Part shown: in pieces, positions 1-7,692 of the stretch | Layout: every line of letters starts with the position of its first letter | Position numbering within the stretch: the first letter of the stretch is position 1 | From: Flavobacteriales bacterium | GTDB lineage: Bacteria; Bacteroidota; Bacteroidia; Flavobacteriales_F; PHOS-HE28 | Direction of reading: 5' to 3' | NCBI GenBank assembly: GCA_016788295.1 | Contig: JAEUSY010000003.1 | Span: 1-64,000, forward strand | Length of the DNA: 64,000 bases | The notes under the pieces: generated by a model | Told to the model about the DNA's origin: nothing | What the model saw: the letters and a program-made list of their open reading frames with translations, nothing else | Database searches by the model: none | Position numbers and translations under genes: made by a program

Positions 1-792
1 GCAACGGCTTGACTCCCAAATGATGATGCCATCGTGCGCCGTCTGCATGCCGTCCGCATCGATCTTACCCCCAAGATTTGCTTGATCAATATTGCCATTC
101 AGCTCCACATTCCGAACTGCAATGGAATCGCAATGCCGGAATGTGAACATGGTGCCTACTGCGGCGTGACGCAAATTGAGATCAAGAAACGCTGGTAAGT
201 GCCATTGCTCATCGCAGGTGATACAGTTCGAGAGCGTGACCGGCGCAATGATCGTGTCCTGCCCGGTTATCGTCTGCACCCATAAGGTCGTGTCCTGTGC
301 CGCAACTGCGCTCGAAACAGCTCCTGTCTGCACATCGCGAACGAAGGTGCCGTAGTACAAGCAATCCCGGTAGCGCACCCGCGTATTCGCGCCACCCTGT
401 ATCGTGAAGTTGAAGCAGTTATCGAGTACGAATCCATTTTGTGATGCGACCATTGAATAACAGAAAGGCGCACTTGGATCTCCTAATGGGTAACGCCAAA
501 TATCCCAGTCCAGACCGGGTTGGGGATCGTTCGGGTTCCGGAACTGCTGCACCCCCATGATGTACTCCCCATCTTCCAAGATCAACGTACCATAGCCGTT
601 CCGTGCTTGGAAGTACGCCGCGGCATCAACGAAGGCCTGGTGGTCGTTGATATCATCATTCGGGTAACCACCACCACCCGGAGTGGCGAAGTCGTACAGA
701 TGTTTGGTGACCATCGGCGGCGTTTGGGCGCTCGCCGAATGGACGCAGGCCACACCAAAAGCCCACGCGATGAGTTGCTTATTGATGTGCAT
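1..792 (-). CDS. Secreted right-handed beta-helix (pectate-lyase-fold) protein, 3' end missing
   Basis: The reading frame is open for 264 codons from an ATG at 792 to the left edge, so the C-terminus lies outside the window. An in-frame TAA seven codons upstream fixes the start. The first 23 residues form a signal peptide ending in SASAQ. Residues about 40-75 (DDINDHQAFVDAAAYF, then GTLILEDGEYIMG) resemble the entry strand of pectate_lyase_3-type beta-helix proteins, where DD..A..A is followed by G.L.L..G.Y. The rest is rich in Asn, Cys and short beta-strand patterns. The substrate is unknown; it is probably an extracellular glycan-binding or glycan-degrading protein. GC content is lower than in the core genes further right. 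Confidence 0.62.
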   Translation of the reverse strand, partial: MHINKQLIAWAFGVACVHSASAQTPPMVTKHLYDFATPGGGGYPNDDINDHQAFVDAAAYFQARNGYGTLILEDGEYIMGVQQFRNPNDPQPGLDWDIWRYPLGDPSAPFCYSMVASQNGFVLDNCFNFTIQGGANTRVRYRDCLYYGTFVRDVQTGAVSSAVAAQDTTLWVQTITGQDTIIAPVTLSNCITCDEQWHLPAFLDLNLRHAAVGTMFTFRHCDSIAVRNVELNGNIDQANLGGKIDADGMQTAHDGIIIWESSRC

Positions 793-1115
793 GCGATAGG
801 CTTTGTAAGGTTGGTCCCGTTAGGTGAAACTAATCCGCCTCCGTGGCAATTCCAAGCAGGGCGGCAAGGGATGTTCGCTACCGGCCGTGTGACATTGCCG
901 GGCATACAGCAGCCAACCTAAGAGAACGGCTTTGAACTCAGGCCTACGCAGGGTATCCGGCCATGACCGGACCTTGGCAGCGGTCTGCCGTAGGCAACCC
1001 TGCCTTGGGACCGGACAATGTCCCGTCGCTAACGCGCATGTAGCTGGTTTGCATCTAAGATCCAGCCCTCCCCCCTGCTCCCGCGCGTTCGCAACGCGCG
1101 GCCAGCCCTTCGCCC
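793..1115. other. Intergenic region, no gene supported
   Basis: The short frames on either strand here have no family resemblance and no credible starts. The stretch must hold the promoter of the minus-strand beta-helix gene, but I could not place it. Its right end carries a perfect palindrome listed separately. Confidence 0.5.
1081..1101 (-). terminator. Terminator-like perfect palindrome
   Basis: A 9-bp stem CCGCGCGTT / AACGCGCGG closes a 3-nt loop. It lies 14 bp beyond the stop codon of the minus-strand thioredoxin-fold gene. No T-tract follows on the minus strand, so it could instead be a transcript-stabilising hairpin. Confidence 0.5.
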
Positions 1116-1640
1116 CTACCGCAACAGCACCTCCTCGATCGCCTCCAGCTTCTCCTCGGTGAAGGCGCCCTGGGTGCGGTGCACGATGCGGCCGGTGGCA
1201 TCGAGCACGAAGATGTAGGGAATGTCCTTGTCGGTCATGCCGAGCTGGGTGCGCAGCATGTCGGCCTCGGCCTTGGCGAAGAGCACAAGGTCCACCACTT
1301 CGGGCGTGGCGGTCTTGCGGAACTTCTTGATGCTGGGCTCATAGGCGCTCTTGTTCACCCCAACGAACAGCGGAACGAAGTACACCGCCGCATCATACTG
1401 CCCGGCAAAGAGCCCATGACCGCGCACGAAACGCAGGTAGGCCGGTTCGTACCAGCCCTCCAGCAGCGGTTGCGCTTTCTGGCCATAGGCCATGCCCACA
1501 ATGGTGTACTTCTTCGGCTTCGCGGCCGGTAGTGTTACGCTCGTGCCATCAGCGGTCTCCCCTGCTATGGTGGGGAACTGGCCTTGGGCCATGGCCGCGA
1601 ACGCGGAAAGGAACAGAAGAGCGAGGAAGGATGTACGCAT
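1116..1640 (-). CDS. Secreted thioredoxin-fold protein lacking a CxxC motif
   Basis: This codes for 174 residues. The start at 1640 (MRTSFLALLFLSAFAAMAQG) gives a clean signal peptide; an upstream in-frame ATG at 1694 would add 18 non-signal residues and was not used. After the signal come IAGETADGTSVTLP and YTIVGMAYGQ, the strand-and-loop pattern at the front of TlpA/redoxin folds, and near the end DIPYIFVLDATGRIVHRTQG, the usual thioredoxin beta-hairpin. The redox CxxC is absent (YGQK occupies that region), so thiol-disulfide exchange is unlikely; an Atp10-like or structural role is possible. Function unknown. Confidence 0.5.
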   Translation of the reverse strand: MRTSFLALLFLSAFAAMAQGQFPTIAGETADGTSVTLPAAKPKKYTIVGMAYGQKAQPLLEGWYEPAYLRFVRGHGLFAGQYDAAVYFVPLFVGVNKSAYEPSIKKFRKTATPEVVDLVLFAKAEADMLRTQLGMTDKDIPYIFVLDATGRIVHRTQGAFTEEKLEAIEEVLLR

Positions 1641-1742
1641 GGTGGTAGAGCGGTCAAAGATCATACCATCCTCGGGACCGGATACAGGGCCCACGGGGAG
1701 CGGAACTCATAGCCGCACAAGCGCCAGGATATTCAATGCAAG

Positions 1743-1841
1743 CCGCAGATGGCGCAGATGGAATGCCTGTAGCAGCGAACGACAAACGAACACTTTGCAT
1801 CGCATGCGGTATTATCTGCGCTAGCTGCGACATCTGCGGCC
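1743..1841. repeat. CCGCAGAT/ATCTGCGG palindromic repeat, unit 1
   Basis: A 99-bp unit starts CCGCAGATGGCGCAGAT and ends ACATCTGCGGCC, so its ends are imperfect inverted repeats. Its interior shares GGAATGCCTGTA and GCATCGCATGCGGTATTATC with unit 2. It contains no coding sequence. The layout resembles a REP or MITE-like element. Confidence 0.7.
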
Positions 1842-1868
1842 TATATCTACCATGCTGCAATTATTATC

Positions 1869-1967
1869 CGCAGATGACGCAGATGACACAGATGGAATGC
1901 CTGTAAGCGTGAACGACCAACGAGCGCCGCGCATCGCATGCGGTATTATCTGCGCTATCTGCGGCCG
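1869..1967. repeat. CCGCAGAT/ATCTGCGG palindromic repeat, unit 2
   Basis: This 99-bp unit has inverted-repeat ends (CCGCAGATGACGCAGATG at the left, ATCTGCGCTATCTGCGG at the right) and lies 27 bp after unit 1. Half-length relatives of the same family occur at 37612-37680 and 38442-38511. Confidence 0.7.
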
Positions 1968-2015
1968 TTAACTGCCTGCGATCAAGCAGCCCCTGCGGAC
2001 TTGGAACCCGCCCCA

Positions 2016-2564
2016 CTAACGGATACCATCCTCGGGGTTCTTCCCTTTATGCGGCCTGAACCAGTCCTTCATGCGCACGATGTCGGCCTCCGGATCGCTG
2101 GTGAGCGTGAAGGGGTCCGTGATGATGACCTCCTTGGCCGGATAGTCGAAGGTGCACAGGATGATGGGCACACCGGCCTTGGTGGCCATGTGGTGGAAAC
2201 CGGTCTTCCAGTGGGGTTGGTACTTGCGCGTGCCCTCCGGCGTGATGGCGATCTTGGTGATCTCGCCGCGCTGGAACATGGCCACCACGGCATCCACCAG
2301 GTTGTTGTGCTTGCTGCGGTCCACCGGATAGCCGCCCAAGGCGCGGAAGACCCAACCGATCGGTGGCTTGAAGAGTGACTGCTTGGCGAGGTACTTCGCA
2401 TCGCCCATGCGCGCCAGGCTGCGCACGGCCAGCCCCACGAAAAAATCCCAATTGCTGGTGTGGGGCGCCACCACCACGATGTAGCGGTCCAGCGGGGTGG
2501 TCCGTTCATCGCGGATACGCCAGCCGCACAGGGTCTGGAAGAAGAACCGGTAAATGGGTCGCAT
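2016..2564 (-). CDS. Lysophospholipid acyltransferase family protein (PlsC-like)
   Basis: At 182 residues this is a short member of the 1-acyl-glycerol-3-phosphate acyltransferase superfamily, which moves acyl chains onto lysophospholipids or other membrane-lipid precursors. The catalytic HX4D motif is H35-TSNW-D40 and the substrate-binding block is TPEGTR (residues 108-113, usually FPEGTR). GWVFRALGGYPVDR between them fits the family's third block. The N-terminus is amphipathic without a clear transmembrane helix, suggesting peripheral membrane attachment. The next minus-strand gene ends 10 bp before its start, so the two may be co-transcribed. The exact acceptor lipid cannot be told. Confidence 0.82.
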   Translation of the reverse strand: MRPIYRFFFQTLCGWRIRDERTTPLDRYIVVVAPHTSNWDFFVGLAVRSLARMGDAKYLAKQSLFKPPIGWVFRALGGYPVDRSKHNNLVDAVVAMFQRGEITKIAITPEGTRKYQPHWKTGFHHMATKAGVPIILCTFDYPAKEVIITDPFTLTSDPEADIVRMKDWFRPHKGKNPEDGIR

Positions 2565-2573
2565 CGGTAACGA

Positions 2574-2960
2574 TCACATCTGGGCCAGGAGCCAATCCGC
2601 AGCCTCCGCCTCGGTGGCGAAGATCGCTGTAGCGAACGGCGGTTGGTGATGATCGTAGTAGAGATCGGCCAACCGCTTGATCCATTCGTCGGGCGCCACG
2701 GTGGCCTCGGCCAGCGTAAGGTGCCGCACACGCTGTGCATGGTCGGTGATGTTCACGCGCACATCGCCGAAGGTGTCGGCACCGAGCACCACCATCACCG
2801 GGATCGGCTTTCCGTTGGCCATCTTTGCGCGGTGATCCACCACCTCGTTCACACCATCAAGGTCCAGCACAACGCCGTCCTTGAAGCGGATGCACAGGAT
2901 GCCGGAGGGCAGGAAAGACAACGTGGCCAATCGTGTTTCGATCTTCCCAGTGTGGACCAT
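2574..2960 (-). CDS. DUF7793/SpoIIAA-like (STAS-type) small protein
   Basis: This codes for 128 residues from an ATG at 2960 (MVHTGKIETRLATLSFLPSG). A longer frame runs further upstream, but it antisense-overlaps the exonuclease gene and has no family resemblance. The pattern I.FKDGVVLDLDGVNEVV, then KPIPVMVVLGADTFGDV, and a closing PPFATAIFATEAEAADWL matches small SpoIIAA/DUF7793 proteins found singly in many Bacteroidota. No catalytic residues are apparent. It sits just upstream of the PlsC-like gene on the same strand and diverges from the exonuclease gene at 3055. Function unknown. Confidence 0.6.
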   Translation of the reverse strand: MVHTGKIETRLATLSFLPSGILCIRFKDGVVLDLDGVNEVVDHRAKMANGKPIPVMVVLGADTFGDVRVNITDHAQRVRHLTLAEATVAPDEWIKRLADLYYDHHQPPFATAIFATEAEAADWLLAQM

Positions 2961-3054
2961 GGAGCAGCCTGTTGGTGAACGCAAGATAACCCGGAACCCG
3001 TTCCATGGACCACACCTTGGAACAAGTGGACCCGTAACCGCGTATGACGGCGCC

Positions 3055-3615
3055 ATGGAAAGCGTGCGCTTTGCGGTGTTGGATGTGGAGATGACCAGCG
3101 GTGACCCCACCGAAGGGCGCATCATGGAGGTGGCGGTGCTCGCCCTCGATGGCAAGAATGAACGCATGCGCTGGGATTCGCTCGTGCAGCCCCGACGTTC
3201 CATCCCACCGTTCATCCGGCGCCTTACCGGCATCCACGACGACATGCTGCGCGATGCGCCGGTGTTCGTGGACGTGGTGAGGACCTTGGAGACCCTGACC
3301 CAGGACCGGATCGTGGTGGGGCACAACGTGCGCTTCGATATCACGGCCATCGCGCATGAGTTCGCGCGAACGGGCCTGGTCCTTGAACGCGCCACGCTGT
3401 GTACCGAGAAGCTCTCACGCCGCCTGGCACCCGGTCTGCCGCACTACAACCTGGGCAGTCTTTGTCGCCATTTCGGCATTCCCTACCAGGCCGCGCACCG
3501 CGCCATGAACGACGCCGAGGCCACCGCCCTGCTGTTGGGCCGCCTGCTGGACGTGCATGGTAGCGAAGCCGTGCTGGCAAGCGTCACCTGGGTGCCTACC
3601 GCAAAAAGGGCCTGA
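3055..3615 (+). CDS. DnaQ-like 3'-5' exonuclease (DEDDh)
   Basis: The 186-residue protein is a single exonuclease domain of the DNA polymerase III epsilon superfamily, which removes 3' nucleotides from DNA. Exo I is LDVEMTSG (D10, E12), Exo II is GHNVRFDITA (H90, D95), and Exo III has H148 and D153 in AHRAMNDAEA, giving a complete DEDDh set. The start at 3055 (MESVRFAVLD) puts Exo I near the N-terminus as usual; the open frame extends upstream to 2881, but that part overlaps the divergent STAS-like gene. It lacks the UvrC- or helicase-type extensions found in some relatives. Proofreading or repair are both possible. Confidence 0.88.
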   Translation: MESVRFAVLDVEMTSGDPTEGRIMEVAVLALDGKNERMRWDSLVQPRRSIPPFIRRLTGIHDDMLRDAPVFVDVVRTLETLTQDRIVVGHNVRFDITAIAHEFARTGLVLERATLCTEKLSRRLAPGLPHYNLGSLCRHFGIPYQAAHRAMNDAEATALLLGRLLDVHGSEAVLASVTWVPTAKRA

Positions 3616-3624
3616 TCGCTCAGC

Positions 3625-3918
3625 TCACCCTAACAGTACGTTGGTGCGCCAAAGCACCCACATCACAACTGCACAGGCCATACCGGCCATACCCAGACGG
3701 GTGCCGCGCTTGGTGCGTTGAACGCTTGTAGGAGTATAACGCAGCAAATGGCGCTCTGCTTGTTGGCCACCCCACAGCCCAAAGGCGATGGACAGCGTGG
3801 CCAGCACCACGGCCAGTGAGACCAGGTGGCCCAGAAAGGCCAAGGGAATGCTCAGCGCCCCGAAGAGGAACACCACGCGGCTCAAGGGCAGGTCCTTGGG
3901 GGCTTTTTCCGTGGTCAT
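3625..3918 (-). CDS. Small membrane protein
   Basis: This 97-residue protein has three hydrophobic stretches (about residues 14-27, 28-48 and 74-92) and a basic loop (QRTKRGTR) before the last. Its ATG overlaps the coaE stop as ATGA, so translation is probably coupled, making it the last gene of the nusB-coaE run. It has no recognisable catalytic motif. Function unknown. Confidence 0.6.
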   Translation of the reverse strand: MTTEKAPKDLPLSRVVFLFGALSIPLAFLGHLVSLAVVLATLSIAFGLWGGQQAERHLLRYTPTSVQRTKRGTRLGMAGMACAVVMWVLWRTNVLLG

Positions 3919-4499
3919 TGGATGGTGCGCAAGGTATTGTGCAAGGCGATCACCTGTGGAATGACGAGACGGGTATCGTCGTTGATGATCACGTGGTCGG
4001 CAATGGCCAGGCGTTGTTCTTCAGTGGCCTGGTTGCGCATGCGGGCCAGCACCTCCTGCTCCCCCGCCCCATCGCGCCGCATCACGCGTTGCACGCGAAC
4101 GCCCTCGGGGGCTGAGACCACCACAATGCGGTCGAAGGCGCTGTGGCCACCGGTCTCGGCGAGGATCGCCGCCTCCATTACCACATACGGTGCTTGCTGC
4201 TCCCCGGCCCACGACCGGAACGCCTTGCGTACGGCCGGGTGGATGATGGCGTTCAGATCGGCCAGGGCCTTGGGTTCGTTGAACACGATGTTGGCAATGG
4301 CCTTGCGGTCCGGGGTGCCATTGGCAAAGACCGCATCGCCGAAGCGTGCACGCAGGGCCTGATGCACCTCCGGATCGTTGGCCAGGAGCTGGCGCCCGGC
4401 CTCATCGGCAGCGAACAAGGGTACGCCCAACAAGCGAAGGATCCGGCCCACGGTGCTCTTTCCGCTGCCGATACCTCCCGTAAGGCCGACCTTCAACAT
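3915..4499 (-). CDS. coaE: Dephospho-CoA kinase
   Basis: This codes for 194 residues, the usual length for CoaE, which phosphorylates dephospho-CoA in the last step of coenzyme A synthesis. The P-loop GGIGSGKST is at residues 8-16. Family blocks that follow include the nucleotide-site D in FAADEAGRQLL, the CoA-site HPAVRKAF, and EAAILAETG (normally PLLfE). The end IADHVIINDDT is the standard C-terminal signature. The gene follows yajC on the minus strand and shares ATGA with the small membrane-protein gene. Confident call. Confidence 0.96.
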   Translation of the reverse strand: MLKVGLTGGIGSGKSTVGRILRLLGVPLFAADEAGRQLLANDPEVHQALRARFGDAVFANGTPDRKAIANIVFNEPKALADLNAIIHPAVRKAFRSWAGEQQAPYVVMEAAILAETGGHSAFDRIVVVSAPEGVRVQRVMRRDGAGEQEVLARMRNQATEEQRLAIADHVIINDDTRLVIPQVIALHNTLRTIQ

Positions 4500-4564
4500 G
4501 GGGTGATCGGAATGTTCGCCTAGGTCTGCCGTCCAACGATACCGGTCGGCAGGCCGATCGACGG

Positions 4565-4894
4565 TCAGGCTTTGCCGCCTTGTGCCTGGGCCAGTTGCTC
4601 GGTGTTGTCCATGGCAATGGCGCTCTTCTCGAAACGGAGCTTCACATTGCTGTCCACCTCCAGCAGGATGGTGGTGTCGTTCACCTCCACCACTTTGCCG
4701 TGGATGCCACCGATGGTGACCACCTTGGCGCCCTTCTGCAGGTTCTCGCGGAACTTGCGCGCTTCCTTGGCCTTCTTCTGTTGCGGACGGATCATGAAGA
4801 AGTAGAAGACCACCATGAGCAGCGCCATCATGATCCAGAAGCTGGCGGGGTTCTGTTGCTGGTCTGCCTGAAGGAGAATGCTGGAAAGGGTCAT
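4565..4894 (-). CDS. yajC: Preprotein translocase subunit YajC
   Basis: The 109-residue protein has one transmembrane helix (about residues 18-36) followed by the YajC signature MIRPQQKKAKEARKF and GDK-like segment GAKVVTIGGIHGKVVEV. YajC associates with SecDF at the inner membrane and assists export. A Gln-rich stretch (QADQQQNP) precedes the helix, as is common in this phylum. It lies between the DUF1573 gene and coaE, a neighbourhood typical of Bacteroidota. Confidence 0.95.
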   Translation of the reverse strand: MTLSSILLQADQQQNPASFWIMMALLMVVFYFFMIRPQQKKAKEARKFRENLQKGAKVVTIGGIHGKVVEVNDTTILLEVDSNVKLRFEKSAIAMDNTEQLAQAQGGKA

Positions 4895-4919
4895 GGGTCG
4901 TTGGGTTCTGGGAAGATGT

Positions 4920-5429
4920 TCATTCTACGGCCGGTGTGCCGGGCGGCGCGATCACCTGACCGGTTAGCGCCAGCACCGTGCTGGGTGGCGTGGCGTTGGT
5001 GACCACGGTAACGGTCTTTTCCTGGCGGCCACTGCGGCCTTCGCTGTCGAAGACCACTTCGATGCTACCACCTTCACCAGGTGCAATGGGCTGTTTGGGC
5101 CAGTCCTTGCCCACGGTGCAGCCGCACACGCTGTGCACGTTGGTGATCACCAGCGGGGATCCGCCGGTATTGGTGAACAGGAAACGCTTGGAGACCTTGG
5201 CGCCCTGCACGATCATCCCCATGTCGCGACGCAGGGAATCGAAGGTGATCATGGGCAGCTTGTCGGGGTCCACTTGTTCGTGGCCCGACGTGGTGAAGGT
5301 GATGTCCTCCGATGATAACTCGTTGGCACCTTCGCTGTGGTCGCTGAGCCGACAAGCACCCAGTAGCAGTAGGGTCACTGCAAGCCCAACGTGAGCCAAG
5401 CCATACCGTATGGAGCGCGTACCGTTCAT
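4920..5429 (-). CDS. DUF1573 lipoprotein
   Basis: At 169 residues, it begins with a lipoprotein signal ending LLLGAC. The DUF1573 core follows: GAKVSKRFLFTNTGGSPLVI, then VHSVCGCTV and a second strand set to the end. DUF1573 is an immunoglobulin-like beta-sandwich common in Bacteroidota, with a conserved CGC in the middle. It lies immediately downstream of nusB and upstream of yajC, and this linkage is typical. Its role is not established; the signal places it in the periplasm or on a membrane. Confidence 0.85.
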   Translation of the reverse strand: MNGTRSIRYGLAHVGLAVTLLLLGACRLSDHSEGANELSSEDITFTTSGHEQVDPDKLPMITFDSLRRDMGMIVQGAKVSKRFLFTNTGGSPLVITNVHSVCGCTVGKDWPKQPIAPGEGGSIEVVFDSEGRSGRQEKTVTVVTNATPPSTVLALTGQVIAPPGTPAVE

Positions 5430-5435
5430 GATCGA

Positions 5436-6386
5436 TCAGCTTTCCAGCAGGCCACGGCCCACCTTGCGGATGCGGCCATCGGCCTTCATCTCGATGAACA
5501 GTTTGTCCAGCACGCCGTTGATGAAGCCTTTGCTCTTCGGGGTGCTGTAGGCCTTGGCGATCTCGATGTATTCGTTCATCGTCACCTTCACCGGGATCTG
5601 GTCGAAGAAGCGCACCTCGGTGAGGGCCATCTTCATCAGGATCATATCGCTGTAGGCGATGCGGTCGGCCTCCCAGTTGCTGGCCTTGTCGGCAATGGCC
5701 TTCTCATGTTCATCGCTGAACTCGATGGAGCGCCGCAGCAAGGTGGTCACGAACTCCTGCTCTTCCTTGGGGTCTTGGGAAAGGTCGGCCAGGAAGCTGT
5801 CGCGCTCACTTTTCTCGCTCATCTGTTCCAGCGCGCGCTTCACCAGGGTGGCGGCCAGATCGAGGTCCTCCAGCCAGTAGATGCTGCGTGCATCGAACAC
5901 CTCCTGCAGCGCTTCGCTGTTGGCGATGTGGTCTGCGAACATGCGGATCAGGTAGGCCTGGTCCTTGCGGAAACCGCCTTCTGCCTCGGCCATGTAGGCC
6001 TGGTGCTCCGGGCTGGCCTCCACTTCGCGCCAGAGCTTGGAGAACAGTTCGTGGTTGCCCACCCAGCTGATGCGGCGACGATCGCACTCCAGCCTGAGGC
6101 GCTCGCTGTTGGCGAGGTCGAGCAGCAGCGGGTTGTCCACGAAACGCCGGTTGGGGTCCAGGTCCTCGGGCGTGGGCAGGCGCTTCTTCTTCCGCTCTTC
6201 GATCCGCAGCTCGGCAATGTGCCGCAGCTCGCCGAACACCATCAGCAGGGAGAGGAACAGGTCGTAGGTCCGGTCGATGCCGGTGAAGAGCTCCTTCTCG
6301 ATGCGGGCCGCGCTGGCGCTATCGCTCTGCCAATAGGCATAGAGCGATTGGTAGACCTTGATGCGGAGATAACGGCGATTGAGCAT
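5436..6386 (-). CDS. nusB: Transcription antitermination factor NusB (long Bacteroidota form)
   Basis: The 316-residue protein is about twice the length of E. coli NusB. The N-terminus MLNRRYLRIKVYQSLYAY is the NusB opening helix, and the C-terminal third (DMILMKMALTEVRFFDQIPVKVTMNEYIEIAK, followed by KSKGFINGVLDKL) is the canonical RNA-binding and NusE-binding part. The central charged insertion (about residues 40-210) is normal for this phylum. NusB with NusE (S10) supports antitermination on rRNA operons. It heads the minus-strand run nusB-DUF1573-yajC-coaE. Confidence 0.94.
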   Translation of the reverse strand: MLNRRYLRIKVYQSLYAYWQSDSASAARIEKELFTGIDRTYDLFLSLLMVFGELRHIAELRIEERKKKRLPTPEDLDPNRRFVDNPLLLDLANSERLRLECDRRRISWVGNHELFSKLWREVEASPEHQAYMAEAEGGFRKDQAYLIRMFADHIANSEALQEVFDARSIYWLEDLDLAATLVKRALEQMSEKSERDSFLADLSQDPKEEQEFVTTLLRRSIEFSDEHEKAIADKASNWEADRIAYSDMILMKMALTEVRFFDQIPVKVTMNEYIEIAKAYSTPKSKGFINGVLDKLFIEMKADGRIRKVGRGLLES

Positions 6387-6395
6387 TGGCGGGGA

Positions 6396-7496
6396 TCAGA
6401 AACGGATACCGGCCGAGCGCATGCTGCTGATGCGGTGCTCGGCGGCCTGGTTGGCGGCCAGGTAGGTGGGAATGCCCAGTTCGGCGCTGGCCTTGAAGAT
6501 GCGCAGCGCGGTATTGTAGATGTCCGCCGTTTGGTTCAGCGCGGCCTGGCGGTTGTAGCCCTTGCGCTCCCAAGCGCAGTTGATGATGCCGCCGGCGTTG
6601 ATCAGGAAGTCGGGCGCATACAGGATGCCCTTCTCCATCACGGCCTTGCCATGCACGGTCTCATCGGCCAATTGGTTGTTGGCGGCACCGGCAATGATGC
6701 TGCACTTCAACCGCTTCAGGGTGTCGTCGTTCACCGTGGCACCCAATGCGCAGGGCGAGTAGATGTCCATCTCCAGATCGTAGATCTCCTCGGGCTTCAC
6801 AATGGTGATGGCCGGGAACTCGGCCTTGATGGCCGCCAGCTTGTCGTCGTGGATATCGGTAAGGAACACCGTGGCGCCCTCTTTCACGAGGTGGCCCACC
6901 AGCGCCTTGCCCACGTTGCCCGCGCCCTGGATGCCCACCTTGCGGCCCTTCAGGTCGTCGGTGCCATAGGCGGTCTTCGCAGCGGCCTTCATGCCCACGT
7001 ACACACCATAAGCGGTCACCGGGCTGGGGTCGCCGCTGCCTCCCATTTCCTCAGGCAGGCCGGCCACGTTCTTCGTTTCCTTCTGGATGTTCACCATCTC
7101 GGTGGTGCTCATGCCCACGTCCTCGGCCGTGATATAACGCCCGTTGAGGCTTTCAACGAACTGGCCGAAACGGCGGAACATGGCCTCGGTCTTCTGGGTG
7201 CGTGCATCGCCGATGATCACGGCCTTGCCACCGCCCAGGTCCAGACCGGCGAGCGAGCTCTTGTAGGTCATGCCGCGGCTCAGGCGGAGCACATCGTGCA
7301 GGGCCTCCTGTTCCGAAGCGTAGGGCCACATGCGGGTACCACCCAGCGCAGGGCCGAGCGTGGTATCGTGGATGGCGATGATGGCCTTGAGGCCCGTGGG
7401 ACGATCAAAACAGAAGAGCACTTCCTCGTGATCGTACTTCTCCATGCGTGAGAGAACGAGCTCTGCACTGGCGGCTTTGGTGCTGGTATTGACCAT
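6396..7496 (-). CDS. Leucine (branched-chain amino acid) dehydrogenase
   Basis: The 366-residue protein matches the Glu/Leu/Phe/Val dehydrogenase family, which reversibly deaminates amino acids to 2-oxo acids with NAD. The active-site lysines are K79 in MTYKSSLAGL and K91 in DLGGGKAVI, and the dinucleotide fold carries GIQGAGNVG around residue 190. The length and the GPALGGTRMW block fit leucine dehydrogenase better than glutamate dehydrogenase, which is longer. Its start is 196 bp from the divergent ABC transporter gene, so it probably has its own promoter. Preference among Leu, Val and Phe cannot be read from sequence alone. Confidence 0.9.
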   Translation of the reverse strand: MVNTSTKAASAELVLSRMEKYDHEEVLFCFDRPTGLKAIIAIHDTTLGPALGGTRMWPYASEQEALHDVLRLSRGMTYKSSLAGLDLGGGKAVIIGDARTQKTEAMFRRFGQFVESLNGRYITAEDVGMSTTEMVNIQKETKNVAGLPEEMGGSGDPSPVTAYGVYVGMKAAAKTAYGTDDLKGRKVGIQGAGNVGKALVGHLVKEGATVFLTDIHDDKLAAIKAEFPAITIVKPEEIYDLEMDIYSPCALGATVNDDTLKRLKCSIIAGAANNQLADETVHGKAVMEKGILYAPDFLINAGGIINCAWERKGYNRQAALNQTADIYNTALRIFKASAELGIPTYLAANQAAEHRISSMRSAGIRF

Positions 7497-7621
7497 GGCT
7501 TTTTGTTCGGTCAGTGAGTGTTCCGTGAACCTGGATCGAGGGGTGATCGAAGGTGTTCGCTGCCGTACACAAAGGTCATCCGGTCAATGCGCCACATCCG
7601 TTCCGCTCCTCGCTCCGCCCC

Positions 7622-7629
7622 TACCTTTG
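7622..7629 (+). promoter_or_regulatory. Putative -7 box (TACCTTTG) upstream of the ABC exporter gene
   Basis: TACCTTTG fits the Bacteroidota -7 consensus TAnnTTTG and lies about 64 bp before the ATG at 7693. I see no clear -33 TTTG at the expected spacing, so this is only partly supported. Confidence 0.4.
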
Positions 7630-7692
7630 CAGCACTTCCGAAGCACTTCCTGGAAAAGGGCGGCGCAAAAGTAGGAAGTTCCCTCCCGCCAC

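Larger units (their letters stand above)
1641..2015. other. Intergenic region with two palindromic repeat units
   Basis: This 375-bp gap between two minus-strand genes holds two related repeat units (listed separately) and no supported gene. The 14-mer ATACCATCCTCGGG occurs at about 1663 and again at about 2022, where it codes for the C-terminus of the acyltransferase; this may be chance. Confidence 0.6.

Noticed and set aside
5391-7451. A plus-strand open frame of 686 codons over nusB and leucine dehydrogenase
   Set aside because: It covers two confidently identified minus-strand genes and its translation is low-complexity, rich in His, Val, Gly and Gln.
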